From: JANQOH01 sp965242575
GTDB taxonomy: Bacteria > Pseudomonadota > Alphaproteobacteria > UBA7887
Reading direction: 5' to 3'
NCBI GenBank assembly: GCA_965242575.1
Contig: OZ251461.1
Location: forward strand, 2,852,001-2,916,000
Length of the DNA: 64,000 bases
In this document: one piece after another, positions 18,701 through 25,997 of the stretch
Position numbering within the stretch: the stretch's first letter is position 1
How the letters are laid out: each line of letters begins with the position of its first letter
Made by a program: the position numbers and the translations under genes
The notes under the pieces: generated by a model
Databases searched by the model: none
The model's input: the letters and a program-made list of their open reading frames with translations, nothing else
Told to the model about the DNA's origin: nothing

Positions 18701-20075
18701 CGACGGCGCGCCGGCGGGCTACGACGGCGGGGCGGACGCCAACGCCGCCGCCTGGGCTGCGGACGCGCTGTCGTGGCTGGCGGGCCGGCTGGGCGCTCCG
18801 GGCGGCGCGTCTGCGGCCCGCGCGCGCGGCCCCGTCCCGTTCCACGACCCGCGGCCCTACGGCTTGCCGGCGGACTCGCCTGCGCCGCTTGGCGCGGGGT
18901 GGCGTGCGCTTCTTCCGGGTTCGGCGTTCGCGTTGGGGCTGTCGGGCGGCGCTGCGGGGGACGGCCCCGACGCGGCGCTGTGGGGGTCGGGCGACCGGCG
19001 GTCGCTGTCTCTCGACGACGGCGGGCTGTCGTGGGAGGGCGAGGTTACGGCGCTGCACGCCGGGGCCGATGCGCGGACGGCTCCGGACGGTTCGGGCGGA
19101 CGCGTCCTCGGCGGCGTGTCGGCGTCGTGGTCTGAGAGCGATATCGACTACGTCGATACGGGCGGCGCGGAGTCCGTCAAAGGCCGCCACGAGGTGAGCA
19201 TGGCGAGCGTCCAGCCCTATGTGGGGTGGCTTGCGGGCGATGGGTCTCGGGCGTGGGCTGCGCTGTCGCACGGTCGCGGCGAGGTGGAGCTCGCCGACGC
19301 CGAGGCGGGCGCTGCGGATTCGTCGGCGACGTTGACCGCCGCGGCCATCGGCGCGCGGACGCGTGCGCTGTCGCGGGGCGCTGCGGCGGTGGATGTGAAG
19401 GGGGAGGCGCAGGCGGCGCGTTTCGCGCTCGATGGCGATGGCGATCTCATCGCGGGGCTGTCGGCGCGGACGTTCCGGCTGCGGGTTGCGGCGGAGGGGC
19501 GCTACGTCATCGCGTTCGCGAACGGCGGTTCGTTGACTCCGTCCCTCGAGGCGGGGTTGCGGTGGGACGGCGGCGACGGCGCGACGGGCGCGGGCGTGGA
19601 GTTGGGCGGCGGCGCGGCGTGGTCCGCTCCGTCTTCGCCGCTGACGCTGGAGGCGCGCGGCCGTGCGTTGCTGGCGCATGGCGGCGATGCGGAGGAATGG
19701 GGCGTGGGCGGCGCGCTGCGGGTTGCGCCGGGCTCCGGCGGCCTGGGCCTGTCCCTGGCGCTGTCTCCGTCCTGGGGCGCGGCCGATAGCGGCCTCGCGC
19801 GGCTGTGGAGCGCCGACGCGGCGCGCGCGGATAATACGGCGCGGGCCGGGGGCCGCCTCGACGCCGAGGCGGGCTACGGCCTGCGCGCGTTGGGCGGCGT
19901 TGCGACGCCGTTGGCGGGTTTCGCGCTCACCGGCGACCGCTCGCGCGAATGGCGCGTCGGCGGCCGCCTCGCCCTCGCCGAGGCGCTCGACCTGGCCCTC
20001 GCGACGTCGCTGCGCGAAACCCGGACCGGCGCCCCCGACCGCCGAATCGCCCTCGACATCCGCCTCCGCTGGTAG
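15744..20075 (+). CDS. Calx-beta repeat autotransporter, probable phase-variable surface protein
   Basis: About 1443 residues from ATG 15744, preferred for its spacing from GAGGG; 15738 is a close alternative and ATG 15804 (MRAARLCAVLAAPLLALA) also has its own GGGAGT site. A Sec signal ends near PAAAAQV. Four Calx-beta domains follow (roughly residues 195-305, 311-430, 434-546 and 548-675), each with IDSPRVAEGNSG, the DYTAV..GTLTFAAGETSKT block and GTI(V/T)DDD. A Pro-rich linker (near 680), another beta domain and a C-terminal beta-barrel of about 300-490 residues complete it, ending IALDIRLRW with a terminal aromatic as in outer-membrane proteins. Probable role: surface adhesin, with calcium binding possible. 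A run of 20 C lies just after the first start codons, so slippage would shift the frame. Confidence 0.88.
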   Translation: MAFTPPPPPPAPDVTGGSRFMRAARLCAVLAAPLLALAAAPAAAQVTVSITSTPFNGQYYIAGETITTRISGIALPIYPALATIVPNCISRTRVSGAPTSNIHWSCNWMRIDIGGVTRYAWNSADPTGQTYADYEYVVQAADTDADGISIPANSIVGKIWRRNHPNNGTVQDRSHAALAAQSGHRVDGSAAGPRFSIDAPRVLEGDSGSTTMTFTVTLTPALGVQTTVAYNDWMGGTATSGTDYTAVTGGTLTFAAGVTTQTISVTVTGDATAESDESIDLQLSNATPGVTIPNVVGRGTIVDDDTGSTLTIDSPHALEGANLEFTVTLSPVVPSGHSVTVDWSDAGGGTASPGADYTALAGGTLTFAAGETSKTITVSAQGDSAVEPDETVRVQIGNAARTPSGTVRIRNGAVGPVVTSAIGVGTITDDDYTGTLSIDSPRVAEGNSGTTDLEFTVTLSPAPLSQVTVDYAEASGGTATVADMDYTAVTSGTLTFAAGETSKTVSVTVNGDATAETDETVLLQLSNPVPSGAVIATGTGTGTIVDDDTPTLSIDSPRVAEGNSGATEMTFTVTLSPASTGQVSVEWEDQTTVTGTAEPGSDYTALSPSDGTLTFMAGETTKTITVEVLGDGAVEPDETVRVAISAPNPSGTPIRDADGARATFAIGVGTITNDDAPPAPSAPPPPPPSAEKLVLSAEELEVATGAEGASYTLRLGAAPTGAVTVAISSDDPDVTASPASLSFDAANWSTPQTVTVTAAADDDDYADTAQLTHTASGGGLDGETKILVALVSEPGDTRVRAPAAGDPAVYMVGGHRVEVRAEAGVPPGVEIVPPATLAADLSVTLRPVSDDVSLAPGVFAFGAGAAQVAVDVSVTGAPAAGLELCLPAPAELREASGGRALTLLRHDGTAWVEVAGARLDADAERVCAAGITEFAPFAVGWRAAAPAVAERSDARTRLAAVNRSILPEVSRAMWDGAASAVARRFGDGAPAGYDGGADANAAAWAADALSWLAGRLGAPGGASAARARGPVPFHDPRPYGLPADSPAPLGAGWRALLPGSAFALGLSGGAAGDGPDAALWGSGDRRSLSLDDGGLSWEGEVTALHAGADARTAPDGSGGRVLGGVSASWSESDIDYVDTGGAESVKGRHEVSMASVQPYVGWLAGDGSRAWAALSHGRGEVELADAEAGAADSSATLTAAAIGARTRALSRGAAAVDVKGEAQAARFALDGDGDLIAGLSARTFRLRVAAEGRYVIAFANGGSLTPSLEAGLRWDGGDGATGAGVELGGGAAWSAPSSPLTLEARGRALLAHGGDAEEWGVGGALRVAPGSGGLGLSLALSPSWGAADSGLARLWSADAARADNTARAGGRLDAEAGYGLRALGGVATPLAGFALTGDRSREWRVGGRLALAEALDLALATSLRETRTGAPDRRIALDIRLRW
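15754..15773 (+). repeat. Homopolymer tract of 20 C (contingency locus)
   Basis: Twenty consecutive C lie three codons after ATG 15744 and encode a run of prolines when in frame. At this length the upstream ATGs (15738 and 15744) are in frame with the signal peptide and passenger; gain or loss of one C would close that frame. If translation instead begins at 15804, the tract sits in the 5' leader and may modulate transcription or translation. The exact length may vary between cells and between sequencing reads. Confidence 0.9.
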
Positions 20076-20087
20076 CGCCCGGACGCG

Positions 20088-20150
20088 CCGGCGGTCCAGG
20101 GGGCGCAAGCCGCCGTCGAGCGGCGGGATCCCCCATGACGAGAGTCGCCG
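20088..20150. repeat. Dispersed hairpin repeat, partial copy C
   Basis: GGGGGCGCAAGCCG, then CCCCCATGACGAGAGTCGCC, match the right half of copies A and B. The left inverted repeat is missing. It lies between the autotransporter stop and kdsB. Confidence 0.5.
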
Positions 20151-20204
20151 GCGGGAGTCGGCCAGGCTTTGGCGCCTCCGGTCCGGGGCGGTAGGGTGGG
20201 GCGC

Positions 20205-20957
20205 ATGGACCGCGCCGCGACCATCGTTCTCATCCCCGCCCGCCGCGCCTCGACCCGCCTGCCGGACAAGGCGCTCGCCGACATCCACGGCGAGCCCATG
20301 ATCGTCCACGTCTGGCGCCGCGCGGCGGAGGCGGCGGTCGGCCCCGTCGCCGTCGCCGCGGCGGAGCCCGAGATCGCGCGCGCCGTCGCGGCCGCCGGGG
20401 GGCGCGCGGTGCTCACCCGCCCGGACCACGCCTCCGGCTCCGACCGGATCCGCGAAGCGCTCGACATCATCGACCCCGGCGGGGAATGCGCCGCCGTCGT
20501 CAATGTGCAGGGCGACCTGCCGACGGTGGACCCCGGGACCGTCCGCGCCGCGCTGGCGGCGCTGGACGCGCCGGGCGCCGACCTGGCCACGGCGTGCGCG
20601 GAGATCCGCGACCCGGCCGAGCGCGCCGACCCCAACGTGGTGAAACTCGTCGCCGGCTTCGCCCCCGGCGCGCGGCGCGCGCGGGCGCTGTATTTCACCC
20701 GCGCCCAGGCGCCCGCCGGCGACGGCCCGCTGTACCATCATATCGGCCTGTACGCCTGGCGCCGCGCCGCGCTGGACCGCTTCACCGCCTTGCCGCCGAG
20801 CCCGCTGGAGAGGCGCGAAAGGCTGGAGCAGCTGCGCGCGCTCGAGGCCGGGATGCGGGTCGAGGCGGCGCTGGTCGACGCCGTCCCGATCGGCGTCGAC
20901 ACCGCCGCCGACCTGGAGCGCGCGCGCGCCGCGCTGGCGGGCGGAGCGCGCCGGTGA
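20205..20957 (+). CDS. kdsB: 3-deoxy-manno-octulosonate cytidylyltransferase
   Basis: A 250-residue enzyme that activates Kdo with CTP to CMP-Kdo for lipopolysaccharide core synthesis, implying an LPS-bearing outer membrane. It begins IVLIPARRASTRLPDKALADI, the nucleotide-binding signature, followed by the catalytic NVQGDLPTVDP and YHHIGLYAWRRAAL; the C-terminus LEQLRALEAGMRV is typical. ATG 20205 is used because it directly precedes the fold. It overlaps pheA by four bases. The kdsB-pheA pair is common in alphaproteobacteria. Confidence 0.95.
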   Translation: MDRAATIVLIPARRASTRLPDKALADIHGEPMIVHVWRRAAEAAVGPVAVAAAEPEIARAVAAAGGRAVLTRPDHASGSDRIREALDIIDPGGECAAVVNVQGDLPTVDPGTVRAALAALDAPGADLATACAEIRDPAERADPNVVKLVAGFAPGARRARALYFTRAQAPAGDGPLYHHIGLYAWRRAALDRFTALPPSPLERRERLEQLRALEAGMRVEAALVDAVPIGVDTAADLERARAALAGGARR

Positions 20958-21853
20958 GCCGCCCCGCCATCGCCTTCCAGGGGGTGCGCGGGGCGTATTC
21001 CAACCTGGCCTGCCGCGACCGCTACCCCGAATACGCGGCGCTCCCCTGCGCCACGTTCGAGGACGCCTTCGCCGCGGTGGAGCGGGGCCGCGCCGCGCTG
21101 GCGATGATCCCGGTCGAGAACTCCGTCGCCGGGCGGGTGGCGGACATCCACAGCCTGCTGCCCGAATCCGGGCTGCACATCGTCGCCGAGACGTTCCAGC
21201 GGGTCCGCCACCAGTTGCTCGGCGTTCCCGGCGCGGCGCTGGAGGACCTGCGAACGGTCCACAGCCACGTCCACGCGCTGGCGCAATGCCGCAAGCTGAT
21301 CCGCGCGCGCGGCCTCGCGCCGGTGGTGGAGGCCGACACGGCGGGCGCGGCGGCGGCGGTGGCCAGGCGCGGCGACCGCGCCCAGGCGGCCATCGCCTCG
21401 ACCCTGGCGGCGGAGTGCTACGGCCTCGAGGTCCTCGCCTCCGGCATCGAGGACGCGAAGCACAACACCACGCGCTTCCTCGCGATGGCGCGGGAGGCGC
21501 GGCGCCCGGACGCGGGGACCGCGGCGATCACCAGTTTCGTGTTCCGGGTCCGCAACATTCCGGCGGCGCTCTACAAGGCGCTCGGCGGTTTCGCGACCAA
21601 CGGCGTCAACATGCTCAAATTGGAGAGTTACATTCTCGACGGGTCGTTCACTGCGGCGCAATTCTATTGCGACGTCGCCGGCCACGCCGACGACCCGGCG
21701 ATCGTCCGCGCGCTGGAGGAGCTGCGGTTCTTCTCCCGCTCGGTGAAGATACTCGGGGTCTATCCCGCCGACCCGACCCGCGCCGGCGCGGCGGAGGCGC
21801 AAGCGGCGGGAGGGGCGCCGCCGGGGCGCGCGGGCGCGCCCCGCCCGGCTTGA
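20954..21853 (+). CDS. pheA: Prephenate dehydratase
   Basis: A 299-residue monofunctional P-protein converting prephenate to phenylpyruvate in phenylalanine synthesis. The dehydratase part (about 1-185) begins AIAFQGVRGAYSNLA and has MIPVENSVAGRV and the catalytic NTTRFL. An ACT regulatory domain (about 195-280) carries the phenylalanine-binding motifs GALxx-like NIPAALYKALGGFATNGVN and LESYILDGSFTAAQFY, so feedback inhibition by Phe is expected. GTG start at 20954 overlaps the kdsB stop by four bases. The tail after residue 280 is Ala/Gly-rich and non-conserved. Confidence 0.94.
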   Translation: MSRPAIAFQGVRGAYSNLACRDRYPEYAALPCATFEDAFAAVERGRAALAMIPVENSVAGRVADIHSLLPESGLHIVAETFQRVRHQLLGVPGAALEDLRTVHSHVHALAQCRKLIRARGLAPVVEADTAGAAAAVARRGDRAQAAIASTLAAECYGLEVLASGIEDAKHNTTRFLAMAREARRPDAGTAAITSFVFRVRNIPAALYKALGGFATNGVNMLKLESYILDGSFTAAQFYCDVAGHADDPAIVRALEELRFFSRSVKILGVYPADPTRAGAAEAQAAGGAPPGRAGAPRPA

Positions 21854-21907
21854 CACCCGCGCCGCCGCCGCCGCAGTGTGCCGGCATGATCGCGAGGCCC
21901 GCCCCCC

Positions 21908-22870
21908 GTGCATAACTACATCCTGCGCCGCCTCGCCTTCGGGGCGCTGACCGTGTTCGGCGTCTCGGTGGTGGTGTTCCTCATCATGCGCGTCATGCCC
22001 GGCGACCCGCTCACCGCCATCTTCGGGCCGGAGGGCATGACGCGGCTGACCGAGGAGCAGCGCGCGAGCTACATGCGCGAGCTCGGCCTCGCCGACCCGC
22101 TCGCCGTCCAATACGTCCGGTGGGTGGGCGACATCGCGCGGGGCGATTTCGGGCGCTCGTTCTTCCGCGCCGAAAGCGTCGGCGAAATGGTCGCGCGGCG
22201 CGGCCCGCTCACCGCGCAGATCGCCATACTCTCGGTCGTCCTGTCGTGGGTCATCGGCGTTCCGGTCGCGCTGGTCAGCGCGCTCAGGCCGAACAGCGCC
22301 GCCGACGCCGCAGTCCGCGTGCTGTCGATAACCTGCCTCGCGGTCCCCGGCTTCTGGCTCGGCATGCTGATCGTGCTCGGTCTGGTCCTCGGCTTCGGCT
22401 ACCGCGCGCCGCTCACCGCCTCCGGCGCAACGCTGTTCGAGGCGCCGTGGACCACCTTCCAGATCGTCATCGGCCCGGCGGCGGTGCTGGCGCTGGGCCA
22501 GGCGGCCTACATCGCGCGCATGACGCGCTCCTCGCTGCTCGAGACGATCCGCGAGGACTACGTCCGCACCGCGCGCGCCAAGGGGTTGAGCGGGCGCCTG
22601 GTGGTAAGCCTGCACGCGCTGCCGAACGCGCTGCTGCCGGTCGTCACCCTGTCGGGCATCCTGTTGGGCTTCGTGCTCGCCGGATCGATCCCGGTGGAGC
22701 GCGCGTTCGGCGCGCCGGGCCTGGGCTACGCCATGTTCACCGCCGTCAACGAGCGCGACATTTTCGTGATGCAGAACCTGGTGTTCCTCTACGCCGTGGT
22801 GTTCGTGGTCCTGAACATCCTGGTCGACATCGTGATCGCGTGGATCGACCCGCGGATCCGCTACCGGTGA
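21908..22870 (+). CDS. Dipeptide/oligopeptide-type ABC transporter permease (DppB-like)
   Basis: A 320-residue inner-membrane permease with about six helices. It starts VHNYILRRLAFGALTVFGVSVVVFLIMRVMPGDP, the DppB signature, and has the EAA loop YVRTARAKGLSGRLVVSLHALPNAL. It imports peptides, nickel or similar ligands in this family; the substrate is unknown. GTG 21908 start. It overlaps the next permease gene by four bases. No binding protein or ATPase gene accompanies the pair, which is odd. Upstream, TTGACA at 21850 could be the -35 of its promoter. Confidence 0.9.
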   Translation: MHNYILRRLAFGALTVFGVSVVVFLIMRVMPGDPLTAIFGPEGMTRLTEEQRASYMRELGLADPLAVQYVRWVGDIARGDFGRSFFRAESVGEMVARRGPLTAQIAILSVVLSWVIGVPVALVSALRPNSAADAAVRVLSITCLAVPGFWLGMLIVLGLVLGFGYRAPLTASGATLFEAPWTTFQIVIGPAAVLALGQAAYIARMTRSSLLETIREDYVRTARAKGLSGRLVVSLHALPNALLPVVTLSGILLGFVLAGSIPVERAFGAPGLGYAMFTAVNERDIFVMQNLVFLYAVVFVVLNILVDIVIAWIDPRIRYR

Positions 22871-23757
22871 CCGCCGCCGCGCAGTTGCGGGCGGCGGCGC
22901 GGACGGGCGGGCGCGTCCTCGCGGCGCTCGGCGCCTTCGCGCGCCGGTCGCCGCTGTCGGCGTTCTGGGGGCTGGTCGCCGCCGCCATCGCCCTCATCGC
23001 CCTGGCGGCGCCGGCGGTGGCGCCCTACGACCCGCTGCAATCGGACTTCCTGCGGATGCAGGTCGCGCCCGATTCGGCCAACCCGTTCGGCACCGACCAG
23101 ATCGGCCGCGACACGCTGAGCCGCGTCGTCCACGGCAGCCGGGTCTCGCTCACCGTGGCGCTCTTCGCGGTCCTGATCGGCACCACGCTCGGCTGTTTCT
23201 GGGGCCTGGCGAGCGGGTATTTCGGCGGCTGGTTCGACACCGCCAGCCAGCGGGCGATCGAGTTCCTCCAGGCGTTCCCCGACCTCATCCTGGCGATGGC
23301 CATCGCCATGGCGCTGGGGTCGGGCATCGGCACGGTGATCGTCGCCATCGCCATCACGCGCATCCCGTTCGGCGGACGGGTGATCCGCAACGTGGTGCTA
23401 TCGCTGAAGGAGATGGCCTACGTCGAGGCGGCGCGGGGGATCGGCGCCGGCCACGCGCGCATCATGCTGCGGCACATCCTGCCGCAATGCATCGCCCCCT
23501 ACCTGATCCTGGCGACGACCCATCTGGGCGTCGCGATCATCATCGAGGCGTCGCTGGGCTTCCTCGGCGTCGGCATTCCGCCGCCCACCCCGACCTGGGG
23601 CAACATGCTGGCCGACGCGCTGAATTCCGGCCTGGAGCCGCGCTGGTGGCTCTACGTGTTCCCCGGCCTGGCGATCACCGTCACCGTCCTCGCCTTCAAC
23701 CTCCTCGGCGACGGCATCCGCGACATGCTCGACCCGCGCCTGCGCGGCTCGGTGTAG
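22867..23757 (+). CDS. Dipeptide/oligopeptide-type ABC transporter permease (DppC-like)
   Basis: A 296-residue second permease of the same system. It has the N-terminal helix and ...PYDPLQSDFLRMQVAPDS followed by NPFGTDQIGRDTLSRVVHGSR, diagnostic of DppC/OppC, then the EAA loop YVEAARGIGAGHARIMLRHILPQCI. GTG 22867 overlaps the upstream stop. It ends DMLDPRLRGSV as in the family. The substrate-binding protein and ATPases must be encoded elsewhere. Confidence 0.9.
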   Translation: MTAAAQLRAAARTGGRVLAALGAFARRSPLSAFWGLVAAAIALIALAAPAVAPYDPLQSDFLRMQVAPDSANPFGTDQIGRDTLSRVVHGSRVSLTVALFAVLIGTTLGCFWGLASGYFGGWFDTASQRAIEFLQAFPDLILAMAIAMALGSGIGTVIVAIAITRIPFGGRVIRNVVLSLKEMAYVEAARGIGAGHARIMLRHILPQCIAPYLILATTHLGVAIIIEASLGFLGVGIPPPTPTWGNMLADALNSGLEPRWWLYVFPGLAITVTVLAFNLLGDGIRDMLDPRLRGSV

Positions 23758-23765
23758 CGGCGAAC

Positions 23766-23789
23766 CGCCCGCCTCGAGGCGAGCGGGCG
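23766..23789 (+). terminator. GC-rich hairpin after the ABC permease pair
   Basis: CGCCCGC (23766-23772) pairs with GCGGGCG (23783-23789) around a partly self-complementary loop. It begins nine bases after the permease stop. There is no following T-tract, so it may be a weak terminator or an mRNA 3'-end stabiliser. Confidence 0.35.
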
Positions 23790-23816
23790 CGAGGGGCGGG
23801 ATCGCGTCTCGAAAGA

Positions 23817-24311
23817 TTATTTCATGCGCGCGCTGTCCCGGTTCGGAGGATTCGGCGGCGGCTTCGACGGCGCGACGGGCAACACGCGGCCGTCCGGCGA
23901 CTTCGAACCGGCGCGGCTGGCGAATTGGGGCCGGTACCCGCCGACAAAGCGCTCGGCGGTCGGCATGGCGCGGACCGGGTCGAGACCGATTCGGCGCAGG
24001 GCGCAGCGGAGCAAATCCTTCTGGACGTTCACTCCGAGCGCGATACCGAACAAGACCGGGACGACGGCCAGATACGAGAACCACACAAACAGCCTTCCAT
24101 AACCGGAAACATGATCGCTCACGAATACATCCAGAACAGGCAGCGCCAGAGCGTGGTACAACAGGGAAATCGTCGCGTAGGATACGGCGCTTTCCCAGTT
24201 ATACGCGATCTTCGCCGCCACGAAGTGAGACCAAACGAAAAGAATGACGACCCCCGGGACCAGAAAGACCCAGGCGGACGCCGCATCGTATTCGAACGAC
24301 AGATCGAACAT
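23817..24311 (-). CDS. Small membrane protein, DUF6338-like
   Basis: A 164-residue protein with an N-terminal hydrophobic helix (AWVFLVPGVVILFVWSHFVAAKI), a middle helical pair containing AVSYATISLLYHALALPVLDV and LFVWFSYLAVVPVLFGIALG, and a soluble Pro-rich tail. The FLVPGVVILFV..F..AKI opening and the SLLYHAL segment recall DUF6338 membrane proteins. Base composition is lower in GC than the neighbours, suggesting acquisition. It is shorter than I would expect for DUF6338 and could be a truncated member. Function unknown. Confidence 0.55.
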   Translation of the reverse strand: MFDLSFEYDAASAWVFLVPGVVILFVWSHFVAAKIAYNWESAVSYATISLLYHALALPVLDVFVSDHVSGYGRLFVWFSYLAVVPVLFGIALGVNVQKDLLRCALRRIGLDPVRAMPTAERFVGGYRPQFASRAGSKSPDGRVLPVAPSKPPPNPPNRDSARMK

Positions 24312-24380
24312 GGCGCTTCACCCCTCCGTTTTACGGTCGGCCGTCCGGGCGCGCCGGATTTCGCCGCCGCGGCGGGGCGG

Positions 24381-25196
24381 TCACGCGGCGCGCGCCGCGA
24401 GGCGGGCGGCGCGCCAGCGCATCAGGCGCCAGCCGGCGCGGCCGGCCTGCCGCCCGACCCAGCCCCGGGGGGCCAGCCCCGCCGCCTTGAGGATCATGCG
24501 GCAACCGAGATCGAAATCGCGCCGGCGGTAGGCGCCCCACGCGCGCCGGGCGTAGGCCCGCGCGCAACGCCGGCGGTCGTAGGGCCCGGGCAGGGCGTTG
24601 GCGCAATGGTAGGCGTAGGCGAGTTCGTCGTCCTGGCTTTCGGCGATGCGGCCGAGCGCGACCCATATGCGCCGCCAGCGCCCGACGCCCTCGGCCTCGA
24701 GATAGGTCTTCAGCGTGTCGTGGAAGAGCTTGTAGTGGCGGAACTCGTCGGCGGCGACCAGTTCGCAGAGCTGCTTCAACACCGGCTCCCGCGAGGCGGC
24801 GGCCATGGCGCCGTAGAACGACGAGGTCGCCGCCTCGACGACGCAGCGCGCGATCAGCTCGCCGCTCGCCGAGCCGCGCACCGAACGCGAGGCGTCGAGC
24901 GGCAGGCGGTAGCCGGCGGCGAAGCGGGCGAAGCAGGAGTCGAAATCGAACGCCGGGTCCGCCATCCGCGCCCAGCGCGCCAGCGCCTCGCCGTGGCGCA
25001 CCTCCTCCCCCGCCCACGCGGTGGCGGCGGCGCGAAACGCCGCGTCCCCGGCGAAAACCCGGTGGAGGTAGGCTTCGTAGTCGCGCCCGTTATATTCGAC
25101 GAGCGCGGCCGCCTTGACGGCGGCGAGCAGGTCCCTATCGACCGCGCCGGCGTCGAACCGCCCCCACGCGACGTCGTCCAGCGTCCATCCCTTCAT
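24381..25196 (-). CDS. Ferritin-like di-iron protein
   Basis: A 271-residue helical protein with the carboxylate/histidine pattern of ferritin-like di-iron oxygenases: Glu in LVEYNGRDYEAYL, EEVRHGEALARW, VVEAATSSFYGAM and DEFRHYKLFHDTL. These two ExxH-type pairs could hold two irons. The Arg/Ala-rich C-terminus is less conserved. Related proteins are annotated as ferritin-like domain or acyl-ACP desaturase-like proteins, often of unknown substrate. The ATG at 25196 precedes the first predicted helix; the frame is open upstream, but that stretch lies antisense to the GST gene and beyond. Confidence 0.75.
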   Translation of the reverse strand: MKGWTLDDVAWGRFDAGAVDRDLLAAVKAAALVEYNGRDYEAYLHRVFAGDAAFRAAATAWAGEEVRHGEALARWARMADPAFDFDSCFARFAAGYRLPLDASRSVRGSASGELIARCVVEAATSSFYGAMAAASREPVLKQLCELVAADEFRHYKLFHDTLKTYLEAEGVGRWRRIWVALGRIAESQDDELAYAYHCANALPGPYDRRRCARAYARRAWGAYRRRDFDLGCRMILKAAGLAPRGWVGRQAGRAGWRLMRWRAARLAARAA

Positions 25197-25318
25197 GGCC
25201 GCGTCCGGTCCGCCATCCGAACTCCGTCGCGCGATTCGTAGCCCGAACCGCGCGCCGGACGCAAGCGCGCCGGCGCTGGCGCGCGCCATCGCGCGAAGGC
25301 CGCGCCGCGGGGCGGGCG

Positions 25319-25348
25319 TTGACGGGCGGCGGAGCGCGCCGCTATCGA
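25319..25348 (+). promoter_or_regulatory. Candidate sigma-70-type promoter of the GST gene
   Basis: TTGACG at 25319-25324 and TATCGA at 25343-25348 with an 18-base spacer; the GST start is 28 bases after the -10. The same hexamers with a 17-base spacer stand before tRNA-His. Confidence 0.55.
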
Positions 25349-25376
25349 TACCCCCTCGCGCCCACCGGAGGCCTCG

Positions 25377-25982
25377 ATGAAAATCTACTACGCGCCGAAC
25401 ACGCGCGCCGTCCGCATCGTCTGGCTGTGCAACGAACTGGGCCTCGACTACGAACTCGAACGCCTTGCGCTCGGCGACCCGGCGATGCGCGCGCCCGAAT
25501 ATCTCGCCGTCCACCCCATGGGGCGCGTGCCGGCGCTGCGCGACGGCGGCGCCGTCCTCTTCGAGTCCGGCGCCATCGTCCAATACGTCCTGGCGCGCCA
25601 CGGCGGCGGGCGGCTCGCGCCCGAACCGGCCTCGCCCGACTTTCCCGCCTACCTGCAATGGCTGCACTACGCCGAGGGCATGATCATGCCCCACGTCAAC
25701 ATCGTCGTGGTGGAGACGATCCTGCTGCCGAAGGCGCGCCGCAACCAGGTCAACGTCGACCGGTCGATGAAGCAGCTGGGGCGGATGCTCGGCGCGGTGG
25801 AGGGGGCGCTGGACGGGCGCGACCATCTCGCCGGCGCGTTCGGCGCCGCCGACGTCATGACCGGGCACGCCTGCATCGTCGCCGCGCGCCTGGGCGCCGA
25901 CGTCTCCGACAAGCCGCGGCTGCGCGCCTATATCGACCGCCTGGAGGCGCGGCCGGCGCTCCGCGCCGCCTGGAGCGCCTGA
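25377..25982 (+). CDS. Glutathione S-transferase family protein
   Basis: A 201-residue protein. The thioredoxin-like N-domain (1-80) reads MKIYYAPNTRAVRIVWLCNELG, with the cis-Pro loop GRVPALRDGGAVLFESGAIVQYV that binds glutathione. The C-terminal all-helical domain carries AGAFGAADVMTGHACIVAARL, the N-cap box region. It likely conjugates glutathione to electrophiles or serves as a peroxidase; the substrate is unknown. A quinone-oxidoreductase-like gene follows 15 bases later, so the two probably form a detoxification operon. Confidence 0.9.
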   Translation: MKIYYAPNTRAVRIVWLCNELGLDYELERLALGDPAMRAPEYLAVHPMGRVPALRDGGAVLFESGAIVQYVLARHGGGRLAPEPASPDFPAYLQWLHYAEGMIMPHVNIVVVETILLPKARRNQVNVDRSMKQLGRMLGAVEGALDGRDHLAGAFGAADVMTGHACIVAARLGADVSDKPRLRAYIDRLEARPALRAAWSA

Positions 25983-25997
25983 CGGGAGGCGCGCGGA

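Noticed and set aside
15681..20741. A 1686-codon minus-strand open frame antisense to the autotransporter and kdsB
   Set aside because: The translation is Arg/His/Gly-rich without domains; the plus strand carries clear Calx-beta and barrel motifs.
23958..24102. A plus-strand gene in the 23.8-24.3 kb gap
   Set aside because: The plus frames are short and unstructured; the minus strand encodes a coherent membrane protein.
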